DNA of 64,000 nucleotides from Euonymus europaeus (Eukaryota; Streptophyta; Magnoliopsida; Celastrales; Celastraceae). Shown one piece after another: positions 25,255 through 36,470 of this stretch. The translations under genes were made by a program, and so were the position numbers. The DNA lies in NCBI GenBank assembly GCA_963580455.1, contig OY756971.1, forward strand, positions 12,051,001-12,115,000, given 5' to 3'. Each line of letters opens with the position of its first letter. The stretch's first letter is position 1. The notes below the pieces were generated by a model. The model did not search any database. It saw only the letters and a list, made by a program, of their open reading frames with translations, and was not told the DNA's origin.

Positions 25255-25730
25255 TTGTGCATACTATTTTGATTTCCTTGCTTGTTTGTGTGTTAAACTT
25301 GCTGCCTTGTAGTGACTTGTTTTTTATTATCATTCTATTGGTGTTATTGGTGATTTGTGTGCCTTAGAAGTTGATATTAGGGTGTTGCTTTCTGCCATTG
25401 CTTGTTGGGATATTGCTTGTGGTTGAACAACTTGTGATTATTGAATTCTAGGTATACTTTTTGATTGTTAATTTTCCAGAATACCAATCTGCCCGTGAAT
25501 TGTTCATATAGCTAGACTTTGAATTTTGAGCTGAATTTTTGATATAGTGTTCATTGAGGTGTTGTAATATTGCATATCAAATATCGTTACATTCCGAGTT
25601 GAATTGCAAGGTCAAATTGCATTTACACGATTAGTGCGCAGATTTGCATTCTTGACAATGCCTTAATCATTTGTGAGTTTTTAGGTTGTGGTTTTGTAAT
25701 TGGGGTTTATACTTAGTTTTTTAAAACACA

Positions 25731-25750
25731 ATTCACCCCCCCCCCCTCTT
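25731..25750 (+). other. C-run near the LTR 3' end
   Basis: ATTCA is followed by eleven C residues (25736-25746) and TCTT. This motif lies about 25 bp before the proposed LTR end, where plant copia LTRs often carry it. The run length is prone to sequencing error and slippage. Confidence 0.6.
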
Positions 25751-25771
25751 GTGTTAGTTTAGTGATTTCCA

Positions 25772-28700
25772 TAAAAAGCTCCTCCATAGAGAAAGTTGAG
25801 CAACCTCGGACCATCAAAGTTGCTCGATGTACACTTTTTATTGTGCTTCTATGTCAAATTTTACAAGTACAAGCTTCATAGATTATTTCGATGCCAAAAC
25901 ACCAACTTTCTATGACAAATGGACAAAACCGTTAAAAGCTCCTCCATAGAGTGAGTTGATAAACTTCGGACCATCAAAGTTGCTCGGTGTACAATTTTTA
26001 ATGTTATTCTATGTCAAATTTTACGAGTATAACTTCCTAGATTATTTCGATGCAAAAAACCCCAACTTTCTATGACAAATGCACAAAATTGTTAAAAGCT
26101 CCTCCATAGAGAGTGTTGAGCAACTTCGGACCATCAAAGTTGCTTAGTGTACACCTTTTATTGTTCTTCTATTTGAAATTTTACGAGTATAAGCTTCAAG
26201 ATTAATTAATTGCCAAAACACCAACTTTCTATGAGAAATGAAAAAAGCCATTAAAAGCTCCTCCATAGAGAGAGTTGAGCAAGTTCGGACCATCAAAGTT
26301 GCTTGCTGTACACTTTGTATTATTTTTCTATGTCAAATTTTATGAGTATAAGCTTCCTAGATTATTTCGATGCGAAAACACCAACTTTCTATGACAAATG
26401 GACAAAATTGTTAAAAGCTCCTCTATAGAGAGAGTTGAGAAACTTCGGACCATCAAAGTTGCTCGTTGTATGCTTTTTATTGTTCTTCTATGTCAAATTT
26501 TACGAATATAAGATTTCAAGATTATTTCGAAGCAAAAACACTAACTTTCTATGACAAATGGACAAACCGATAAAAGCTCTTCCGTAGAGAGAGTTGAGCA
26601 ACTTCGGACCATCAAAGTTGCACGGTGTACACTTTTTAATGTTTTTCTATGTCAAATTTTACGAGTATAAGCTTCCTAGATTATTTCGATGTCAAAACAC
26701 CAACTTTCTATGACCAATTGACAAAATTGTTAAAAGCTCCTCCATAGAAAAAGTTGAGCAACTTCGGACCATCAAAGTTGCTCGGTGTACACTTTTTATT
26801 GTGCTTCTATGTCAAATTTTACGAGTATAAGCTTGATAGATAATTTCGATGCCAAAACACCAACTTTCTATGACAAATGGACAAAACCATTAAAAGCTCC
26901 TCCATAGAGAGAGTTGATCAACTTCGGACCATCAAAGTTGCTCGGTGTACAATTTTTAATGTTCTTCTATGTCAAATTTTACGAGTATAAGCTTCCTAGA
27001 TTATTTCGATGCAAAAAACCCCAACTTTCTATGACGAATGAACAAAATTGTTAAAAGCTCCTCCATAAAGAGTGTTGAGCAACTTCGGACCATCAAAGTT
27101 GCTTGGTGTACACCTTTTATTGTTCTTCTTTTTGAAATTTTACGAGTATAAGCTTCATGATTAATTAATTGCCAAAACACCAACTTTCTATGAGAAATGG
27201 AAAAAGCCATTAAAAGCTCCTCCATAGAGAGAGTTGAGCAAGTTCGGACCATCAAAGTTGCTTGGTGTAGACTTTGTATTATTTTTCTATGTCAAATTTT
27301 ATGAGTAATCTTCCTAGATTATTTCGATGTCAAAACACCAACTTTCTATGACAAATGGACAAAATTGTTAAAAGCTCCTCTATAGAGAGAGTTGAGCAAC
27401 TTCGGACCATCAATTTTGCTCGTTGTAACTTTTTATTGTGCTTCGATGTCAAATTTTACGAGTATAAGCTTCCTAGATTATTTCGATGCCAAAACACCAA
27501 CTTTCTATGACCAATTGACAAAATTGTTAAAAGCTCCTCCATAGAAAAAGTTGAGCAACTTCGGACCATCAAAGTTGCTCGGTGTACACTTTTTATTGTG
27601 CTTCTATGTCAAATTTTACGAGTATAAAGCTTGATAGATAATTTCGATGCCAAAACACCAACTTTCTATGACAAATGGACAAAACCATTAAAAGCTCCTC
27701 CATAGAGAGAGTTGATCAACTTCGGACCATCAAAGTTGCTCGGTGTACAATTTTTGTTGTTCTTCTATTCGAAATTTTACGAGTATAAGCTTCCTGATTA
27801 ATTAATTGCCAAAACACCAACTTTCTATGAGAAATGGAAAAAGCCATTAAAAGCTCCTCCATAGAGAGAGTTGAGCAAGTTTGGACCATCAAAGTTGCTT
27901 GATGTACACTTTGTAGTGTTTTTCTATGTCAAATTTTATGAGTGTAATCTTCCTAGATTATTTCGATGTCAAAACACCAACTTTCTACGACAAATGGACA
28001 AAATTGTTAAAAGCTCCTCTATAAAGAGAGTTGAGCAACTTCGCACCATCAAAGTTGCTCGGTGTAACTTTTTATTGTGCTTCTATGTCAAATTTTATGA
28101 GTATAAGCTTCCTAGATTATTTCGATGCCAAAACACCAACTTTCTATGACAAATGGACAAAATCGTTAAAAGCTCCTCCATAGAGAGAGTTAATCAACCT
28201 CGGACCAGAAAAGTTGCTCGGTGTACACTTTTTAATGTTCCTCTATGTCAAATTTTACGAGTATAAGCTTCCTAGATTATTTCGATGCAAAAACCCCAAC
28301 TTTCTATGAGAAATGGACAAAATTGTTAAAAGCTCCTTTATAGAGAGAGTTGAGCATTTTCGAACCATCAATATTGCTCGGTGAAACTTTTTATTGTGCT
28401 TCTATGTCAAATTTTACGAGTATAAGCTTTTAAGATAATTTCGATGCCAAAGCACCGACTTTCTAAAACAATTGGACAAAACCGTTAAAAGCTCCTCCAT
28501 AGAGAGAGTTGAGCAATTTCGGACCAGAAAAGTTCCTCGGTGTACACTTTTTAATGTTCTTCTATGTCAAATTTCACGAGTATAAGCTTCCTAGATTATT
28601 TCGATGCAAAAAACCCTAACTTTCTATGACGAATGAACAAAATTGTTAAAAGCTCCTCCATAGAGAGTGTTGAGCAACTTCGGACCGGAAAAGTTCCTCG

Positions 28701-29290
28701 GTGTACACTTTTTAATGTTCTTCTATGTCAAATTTTACGAGTATAAGCTTCCTAGATTATTTCGATGCAAAAACGCCAACTTTCTATGAGAAATGCTCAA
28801 AATTGTTAAAAGCTCCTTTATAGAGAGAGTTGAGCATTTTCGAACCATCAAAGTTGCTCGGTGAAACTTTTTATTGTGCTTCTATGTCAAATTTTACGAG
28901 TATAAGCTTTTAAGATAATTTCGATGCCAAAGCACCGACTTTCTATAACAATTGGACAAAACCATTAAAAGCTCCTCCATAGAGATAGTTGAGCAACTTC
29001 GGACCAAAAAAGTTCCTCGGTGTACACTTTTTAATGTTCTTCTATGTCAAATTTTACGAGTATAAGCTTCCTAAATTATTTCGATGCAAAAAACCCCAAC
29101 TTTCTTTGACGAATGAACAAAATTGTTAAAAGCTCCTCCATAGAGAGTGTTGAGCAACTTCGGACCAGAAAAGTTTCTCGGTGTACACTTTTTAATGTTC
29201 TTCTATTTCAAATTTTACGAGTATAAGCTTCATAGATTATTTCGATGCCAAAACACCAGCTTTCTATGACAAATGGACAAAACCGTTAAA
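25772..29290 (+). repeat. Mixed monomers right of the LTR
   Basis: Order is approximately f-a-b-c-d-e-f-a-b-c, a d/f chimera, f, an a/b chimera, c, f, g, h, i, a mixed i/g unit, h, i, i. The f monomers near 26740 and 27540 share TAGAAAAAGTTGAGC and GCTTGATAGATAATTTC at an offset of about 799 bp, which marks a five-monomer duplication. The h monomers near 28340 and 28820 are 480 bp apart, marking a three-monomer duplication. Small indels are common, for example the missing bases in GAGTAATCTTCC near 27304. This looks like an old, unhomogenised zone. Confidence 0.75.
26756..26783. repeat. Example of the 9-bp dyad present in many monomers
   Basis: GAGCAACTT (26756-26764) and AAGTTGCTC (26775-26783) are perfect reverse complements separated by the 10-bp spacer CGGACCATCA. 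The same dyad, perfect or with one or two mismatches, recurs at the head of many monomers. A second, overlapping dyad, AGTTGAGCAACT, becomes a perfect 12-bp palindrome (AGTTGATCAACT) in a-type monomers. Both could extrude as hairpins or bind a dimeric protein. Neither is shown here. Confidence 0.85.
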
Positions 29291-30332
29291 AGCTACTCCA
29301 TAGATAGTGTTGAGCAACTTCGGACCGTCAAAGATGCTCTGTGTACAACTTTTATTGTTCTTTTATGCCAAATTTTACGAGTATAAGCATCAAGATTATT
29401 TAATTGCCAAAACACCAACTTTCTGTGAGAAATGGACAAAGCCGTAAAAAGCCCCTCCATTGAGAGAGTTGTGCTACTTTCGACCATCAAAGTTGCTCAG
29501 TGTACACTTTTTAATGTTCTTCTATGTCAAATTTTTCGAGTATAAGTTTCCTAGATTATTTCTTTGGCAAAACATTAACTTTCTATGACAGATGGACAAA
29601 TCCGTTAAAAGCTCTTCCATAGAGAGAGTTGAGCAAGTTCGGACCATCAAAGTTGCTCTGTGTACACTTTTTATTGTTATTCTATGTCAAATTTTATGAG
29701 TATAAGCATCCTAGGTTATGTCGATGCAAAAACCCTAACTTTCTATGACAAATGCAAAAAATTATTAAAAGCTCCTCCATAGAGAGAGTTGAGAAACTTC
29801 GGACCAGAAAAGTTTCTCGGTGTACACTTTTTAATGTTCTTCTATTTCAAATTTTACGAGTATAAGCTTCATAGATTATTTCGATGCCAAAACACCAGCT
29901 TTCTATGACAAATGGACAAAACCGTTAAAAGCTACTCCAGAGATAGTGTTGAGCAACTTCGGACCGTCAAAGATGCTCTGTGTACAACTTTTATTGTTCT
30001 TTTATGCCAAATTTTACGAGTGTAAGCATCAAGATTATTTAATTGCCAAAACACCAACTTTCTGTGAGAAATGGACAAAGCCGTAAAAAGCTCCTCCATT
30101 GAGAGAGTTGTGCTACTTTCGACCATCAAAGTTGCTCGGTGTACACTTTTTAATGTTCTTCTATGTCAAATTTTTCGAGTATAAGTTTCCTAGATTATTT
30201 CTTTGGCAAAACATTAACTTTCTATGACAGATGGACAAATCCGTTAAAAGCCCTTCCATAGAGAGAGTTGAGCAAGTTCGGACCATCAAAGTTGCTCTGT
30301 GTACACTTTTTATTGTTATTCTATGTCAAATT
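29291..30332 (+). repeat. j-k-l block duplicated at 639 bp, left edge of the 19-monomer HOR
   Basis: The series j-k-l occurs twice (from about 29300 and about 29940). The bridging monomer near 29770 starts m-type (GAGAAACTTCGG) and continues i-type (ACCAGAAAAGTTTCTCGG). That chimera is the expected scar of an out-of-register exchange. The second j-k-l leads into the first complete nineteen-monomer unit. Confidence 0.8.
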
Positions 30333-33300
30333 TTATGAGTATAAGCATCCTAGGTTATGTCGATGCAAAAACCCTAACTTTCTATGACAAATGCAAAAAA
30401 TTATTAAAAGCTCCTCCATAGAGAGAGTTGAGAAACTTCGGACTGTCAAAGTTGCTTCGTGTACACCTTTTATTGTTCTTTTATGCCAAATTTTACGAGT
30501 ATAACCATCAAGATTATTTAATTGCCAAAACACCAACTTTCTATGAGAAATGAACAAAGCCGTTAAAAGCTCCTCCATAGAGAGAGTTGAGCAACTTCGA
30601 ACCATCAAAGTTGCTCGTTCTATGCTTTTTATTGTTCTTCTATGTCAAATTTTACGAATATAAGATTTCAAGATTATTTGGAAGCAAAAACACCAACTTT
30701 CTATGACAAATGGACAAACCGTTAAAAGCTCTTCCGTAGAGAGAGTTGAGCAACTTCGGACCATCAAAGTTGCACGGTGTACACTTTTTAATGTTCTTCT
30801 ATGTCAAATTCTACGAGTATAAGCTTCCTAGATTATTTCGATGTCAAAACACGAACTTTCTATGACAAATGGACAAAACCGTTAAAAGCTCCTCCATAGA
30901 GAGAGTTGATCAACCTCGGACCATCAAAGTTGCTCGGTGTACAATTTTTAATGTGCTTCTATGTCAAATTTTACGAGTATAAGCTTCCTAGATTATTTCG
31001 ATGCAAAAAACCCCAACTTTCTCTGACAAATGCACAAAACTGTTAAAAGCTCCTCCATATAGAGAGTTGATCATCTTCGGACCATCAAAGTTGCTCGGTG
31101 TAAAATTTTTAATGTTCTTCTATGCCAAATTTTACGAGTATAAGCTTCCTAGATTATTTCGATGCAAAAAACCCTAACTTTCTTTGACAAATGCACAAAA
31201 TTGTTAAAAGCTTCTGCATAGAGAGTGTTGAGCAACTTCAGACCATCAAAGTTGCGTGATGTACACCTTTTATTGTTCTTCTATTTGAAATTTTACGAGT
31301 ATAAGCTTCAAGATTAATTAATTGCCAAAACAACAATTTTCTATGAGAAATGAAAAAATCCATTAAAAGCTCCTCCATAGAGAGAGTTGAGCAAGTTCGG
31401 ACCATCAAAGTTGCTTGGTGTACACTTTGTATTGTTTTTCTATGTCAAATTTTATGAGTATAAGCTTCCTAGATTATTTCGATGCTAAAACACCAACTTT
31501 CTATGACAAATGGACAAAATTGTTAAAAGCTCGTCTATAGAGAGAGTTGAGCAACTTTGGACCATCAAAGTTGCTCGTTCTATGCTTTTTATTGTTCTTC
31601 TATGTCAAATTTTACGAATATAAGATTTCAAGATTATTTCGAAGCAAAAACACCAACTTTCTATGACAAATGGACAAAATCGTTAAAAGCTCTTCCGTAG
31701 AGAGAGTTGAGCAACTTTGGACCATCAAAGTTGCACGGTGTACACTTTTTAATGTTCTTCTATGTCAAATTTTACGAGTATAAGCTTCCTAGATTATTTC
31801 GATGTCAAAACACCAACTTTCTATGACCAATTGACAAAATTGTTAAAAGCTCCTCCATAGAAAAAGTTGAACAACTTCGGACCATCAAAGTTGCTCGGTG
31901 TACACTTTTTATTGTGCTTCTATGTCAAATTTTATGAGTATAAGCTTCATAGATTATTTCGAAGCCAAAACACCAACTTCCTAGATTATTTCGATGTCAA
32001 AACACCAACTTTCTATGACCAATTGAGAAAATTGTTAGAAGCTCCTCCATAGAGAGTGTTGAGCAACTTCGGACCATCAAAGTTGCTTGGTGTACACTTT
32101 TCATTGTTCTTCTATTTGAAATTTTAGGAGTATAAGCTTCATGATTAATTAATTAACAAAACACCAACTTTCTATGAGAAATGGAAAAAGTCATTAAAAG
32201 CTCCTCCATAGAGAGAGTTGGGCAAGTTCGGAACATCAAAGTTGCTTGGTGTACACTTTTTAATGTTCTTCTATGTCAAATTTTACGAGTATAAGATTCC
32301 CAGATTATTTCGATGCCAAAACACCAACTTTCTATGATAAATGAAAAAAATTGTTAAAAGCTCCTCCATAGATAGAGTTAATCAACTTTAGACCATCGAA
32401 CTTGCTCGGTGTACACTTTTTAATGTTCTTCTATGTCAAATTTTACGAGTATAAGCTTCCTAGATTATTTCGATGCAAAAACGCCAACTTTCTATGAGAA
32501 ATGGACAAAATTGTTAAAAGCTCCTTTATAGAGAGAGTTGAGCATTTTCGAACCATCAAAGTTGCTCGGTGAAACTTTTTATTGTGCTTCTATGTCAAAT
32601 TTTACGAGTATAAGCTTTTAAGATAATTTCGATGCCAAAGCACCGACTTTCTCTAACAATTGGACAAAACCACTAAAAGCTCCTCCATAGAGATAGTTGA
32701 GCAACTTCGGACCAGAAAAGTTCCTCGGTGTACACTTTTTAATGTTCTTCTATGTCAAATTTTACGAGTATAAGCTTCCTAGATTATTTCGATGCAAAGA
32801 ACCCCAACTTTCTATGACGAATGAACAAAATTGTTAAAAGCTCCTCCATAGAGAGTGTTGAGCAACTTCGGACCAGAAAAGTTTCTCGGTGTACACTTTT
32901 TAATGTTCTTCTATGTCAAATTTTACGAGTATAAGCTTCATAGATTATTTCGATGCCAAAACACCAGCTTTCTATGACAAATGGACAAAACCGTTAAAAG
33001 CTACTCCATAGATAGTGTTGAGCAACTTCGGACCGTCAAAGATGCTCTGTGTACAACTTTTATTGTTCTTTTATGCCAAATTTTACGAGTATAAGCATCA
33101 AGATTATTTAATTGCCAAAACACCAACTTTCTGTGAGAAATGGACAAAGCCGTAAGAAGCTCCTCCATTGAGAGAGTTGTGCTACTTTCGACCATCAAAG
33201 TTGCTCGGTGTACACTTTTTAATGTTCTTCTATGTCAAATTTTTCGAGTATAAGTTTCCTAGATTATTTCTTTGGCAAAACATTAACTTTCTATGACAGA

Positions 33301-33401
33301 TGGACAAATCCGTTAAAAGCTCTTCCATAGAGAGAGTTGAGCAAGTTCGGACCATCAAAGTTGCTCTGTGTACACTTTTTATTGTTATTCTATGTCAAAT
33401 T
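30333..33401 (+). repeat. 19-monomer HOR copy 1 (3069 bp)
   Basis: Monomer order is m-d-e-a-a-b-c-d-e-f(+32 bp)-b-x-g-h-i-i-j-k-l, where x begins GGGCAAGTTCGGAACATC. This first copy carries the most private changes: ACCCTAACTTTCTTTGAC near 31161, CGAAGCCAAAACACC in the f monomer near 31960, TTAGAAGCTCC near 32035 and GAACTTGCTCGG near 32398. Such divergence is expected for a copy at the edge of a homogenised block. Confidence 0.92.
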
Positions 33402-36400
33402 TTATGAGTATAAGCATCCTAGGTTATGTCGATGCAAAAACCCTAACTTTCTATGACAAATGCAAAAAATTATTAAAAGCTCCTCCATAGAGAGAGTTGA
33501 GAAACTTCGGACTGTCAAAGTTGCTTCGTGTACACCTTTTATTGTTCTTTTATGCCAAATTTTACGAGTATAACCATCAAGATTATTTAATTGCCAAAAC
33601 ACCAACTTTCTATGAGAAATGAACAAAGCCGTTAAAAGCTCCTCCATAGAGAGAGTTGAGCAACTTCGAACCATCAAAGTTGCTCGTTCTATGCTTTTTA
33701 TTGTCCTTCTATGTCAAATTTTACGAATATAAGATTTCAAGATTATTTGGAAGCAAAAACACCAACTTTCTATGACAAATGGACAAACCGTTAAAAGCTC
33801 TTCCGTAGAGAGAGTTGAGCAACTTCGGACCATCAAAGTTGCACGGTGTACACTTTTTAATGTTCTTCTATGTCAAATTCTACGAGTATAAGCTTCCTAG
33901 ATTATTTCGATGTCAAAACACGAACTTTCTATGACAAATGGACAAAACCGTTAAAAGCTCCTCCATAGAGAGAGTTGATCAACCTCGGACCATCAAAGTT
34001 GCTCGGTGTACAATTTTTAATGTGCTTCTATGTCAAATTTTACGAGTATAAGCTTCCTAGATTATTTCGATGCAAAAAACCCCAACTTTCTCTGACAAAT
34101 GCACAAAACTGTTAAAAGCTCCTCCATATAGAGAGTTGATCATCTTCGGACCATCAAAGTTGCTCGGTGTAAAATTTTTAATGTTCTTCTATGCCAAATT
34201 TTACGAGTATAAGCTTCCTAGATTATTTCGATGCAAAAAACCCCAACTTTCTTTGACAAATGCACAAAATTGTTAAAAGCTTCTGCATAGAGAGTGTTGA
34301 GCAACTTCAGACCATCAAAGTTGCGTGATGTACACCTTTTATTGTTCTTCTATTTGAAATTTTACGAGTATAAGCTTCAAGATTAATTAATTGCCAAAAC
34401 AACAACTTTCTATGTGAAATGAAAAAACCCATTAAAAGCTCCTCCATAGAGAGAGTTGAGCAAGTTCGGACCATCAAAGTTGCTTGGTGTACACTTTGTA
34501 TTGTTTTTCTATGTCAAATTTTATGAGTATAAGCTTCCTAGATTATTTCGATGCTAAAACACCAACTTTCTATGACAAATGGACAAAATTGTTAAAAGCT
34601 CGTCTATAGAGAGAGTTGAGCAACTTTTGACCATCAAAGTTGCTCGTTCTATGCTTTTTATTGTTCTTCTATGTCAAATTTTACGAATATAAGATTTCAA
34701 GATTATTTCGAAGCAAAAACACCAACTTTCTATGACAAATGGACAAAATCGTTAAAAGCTCTTCCGTAGAGAGAGTTGAGCAACTTTGGACCATCAAAGT
34801 TGCACGGTGTACACTTTTTAATGTTCTTCTATGTCAAATTTTACGAGTATAAGCTTCCTAGATTATTTCGATGTCAAAACACCAACTTTCTATGACCAAT
34901 TGACAAAATTGTTAAAAGCTCCTCCATAGAAAAAGTTGAACAACTTCGGACCATCAAAGTTGCTCGGTGTACACTTTTTATTGTGCTTCTATGTCAAATT
35001 TTATGAGTATAAGCTTCATAGATTATTTCGATGCCAAAACACCAACTTCCTAGATTATTTCGATGTCAAAACACCAACTTTCTATGACCAATTGAGAAAA
35101 TTGTTAAAAGCTCCTCCATAGAGAGTGTTGAGCAACTTCGGACCATCAAAGTTGCTTGGTGTACACTTTTTATTGTTCTTCTATTTGAAATTTTATGAGT
35201 ATAAGCTTCATGATTAATTAATTAACAAAACACCAACTTTCTATGAGAAATGGAAAAAGTCATTAAAAGCTCCTCCATAGAGAGAGTTGGGCAAGTTCGG
35301 AACATCAAAGTTGCTTGGTGTACACTTTTTAATGTTCTTCTATGTCAAATTTTACGAGTATAAGATTCCCAGATTATTTCGATGCCAAAACACCAACTTT
35401 CTATGATAAATGAAAAAAATCGTTAAAAGCTCCTCCATAGATAGAGTTAATCAACTTTAGACCATCGAAGTTGCTCGGTGTACACTTTTTAATGTTCTTC
35501 TATGTCAAGTTTTACGAGTATAAGCTTCCTAGATTATTTCGATGCAAAAACGCCAACTTTCTATGAGAAATGGACAAAATTGTTAAAAGCTCCTTTATAG
35601 AGAGAGTTGAGCATTTTCGAACCATCAAAGTTGCTCGGTGAAACTTTTTATTGTGCTTCTATGTCAAATTTTACGAGTATAAGCTTTTAAGATAATTTCG
35701 ATGCCAAAGCACCGACTTTCTCTAACAATTGGACAAAACCATTAAAAGCTCCTCCATAGAGATAGTTGAGCAACTTCGGACCAGAAAAGTTCCTCGGTGT
35801 ACACTTTTTAATGTTCTTCTATGTCAAATTTTACGAGTATAAGCTTCCTAGATTATTTCGATGCAAAGAACCCCAACTTTCTATGACGAATGAACAAAAT
35901 TGTTAAAAGCTCCTCCATAGAGAGTGTTGAGCAACTTCGGACCAGAAAAGTTTCTCGGTGTACACTTTTTAATGTTCTTCTATGTCAAATTTTACGAGTA
36001 TAAGCTTCATAGATTATTTCGATGCCAAAACACCAGCTTTCTATGACAAATGGACAAAACCGTTAAAAGCTACTCCATAGATAGTGTTGAGCAACTTCGG
36101 ACCGTCAAAGATGCTCTGTGTACAACTTTTATTGTTCTTTTATGCCAAATTTTACGAGTATAAGCATCAAGATTATTTAATTGCCAAAACACCAACTTTC
36201 TGTGAGAAATGGACAAAGCCGTAAGAAGCTCCTCCATTGAGAGAGTTGTGCTACTTTCGACCATCAAAGTTGCTCGGTGTACACTTTTTAATGTTCTTCT
36301 ATGTCAAATTTTTCGAGTATAAGTTTCCTAGATTATTTCTTTGGCAAAACATTAACTTTCTATGACAGATGGACAAATCCGTTAAAAGCTCTTCCATAGA

Positions 36401-36470
36401 GAGAGTTGAGCAAGTTCGGACCATCAAAGTTGCTCTGTGTACACTTTTTATTGTTATTCTATGTCGAATT
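33402..36470 (+). repeat. 19-monomer HOR copy 2 (3069 bp)
   Basis: Same nineteen-monomer order, counted monomer by monomer from the TTAAAAGCTCCTCC boundaries. Distinguishing changes are ATTGTCCTTC near 33701, TATGTGAAATG near 34411 and CAACTTTTGACC near 34621. Its last monomer has the TATGTCGAATT variant, shared with the ends of copies 3 and 4. Confidence 0.93.
35014..35077 (+). repeat. 32-bp internal tandem duplication in the f monomer (exemplar)
   Basis: Within the f monomer of the nineteen-monomer unit, a 32-bp piece from CTTCATAGATT to ACACCAA (35014-35045) is followed at once by a near copy starting CTTCCTAGATT (35046-35077). The monomer is therefore about 192 bp. All ten HOR copies have it (twice in copies 8 and 9), and the f monomers of the six-monomer domain lack it. 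It is a derived mark of the nineteen-monomer lineage. Confidence 0.92.

Larger units (their letters stand above)
23678..25771 (+). mobile_element. Solo LTR, Ty1/copia (probably Sirevirus/Maximus-like)
   Basis: This non-satellite block starts with TG and ends with CA. Its terminal heptamers TGAAAAT and ATTTCCA form a short inverted repeat with one mismatch. Near its right end are two marks I associate with plant copia LTRs. One is a GTGG-ATGTAGG-CCGAACCAC hairpin followed by a TATA-like stretch and CTTGTG. The other is AATTCA followed by an 11-base C run and TCTTGTG shortly before the LTR end. No tRNA primer-binding site follows it and no gag/pol coding sequence is present, so it is not a full element. 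It replaces about 83 bp of one e-type monomer, and I find no target-site duplication (TCTTC on the left, TAAAA on the right). Open frames inside it resemble no protein I recognise. The superfamily call is from motif memory, not a search. Confidence 0.75.

Noticed and set aside
23678..25771. DNA transposon or Helitron as the identity of the insert
   Set aside because: No long terminal inverted repeats, no TC...CTRR ends and no transposase or helicase coding. The TG...CA ends, C-run and GTGG/CCAC hairpin fit an LTR better.
23678..25771. Independent gene with promoter between the satellite blocks
   Set aside because: TATA-like stretches exist, but no continuous coding frame with recognisable product or splice structure is visible. 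They are explained as LTR sequence.
26756..26783. Possible CENP-B box in the monomer head (CTTCGGACCATCAAAG)
   Set aside because: The first half fits NTTCGNNNNANN, but the essential CGGG at the end is absent. CENP-B boxes are also not established for plant satellites.
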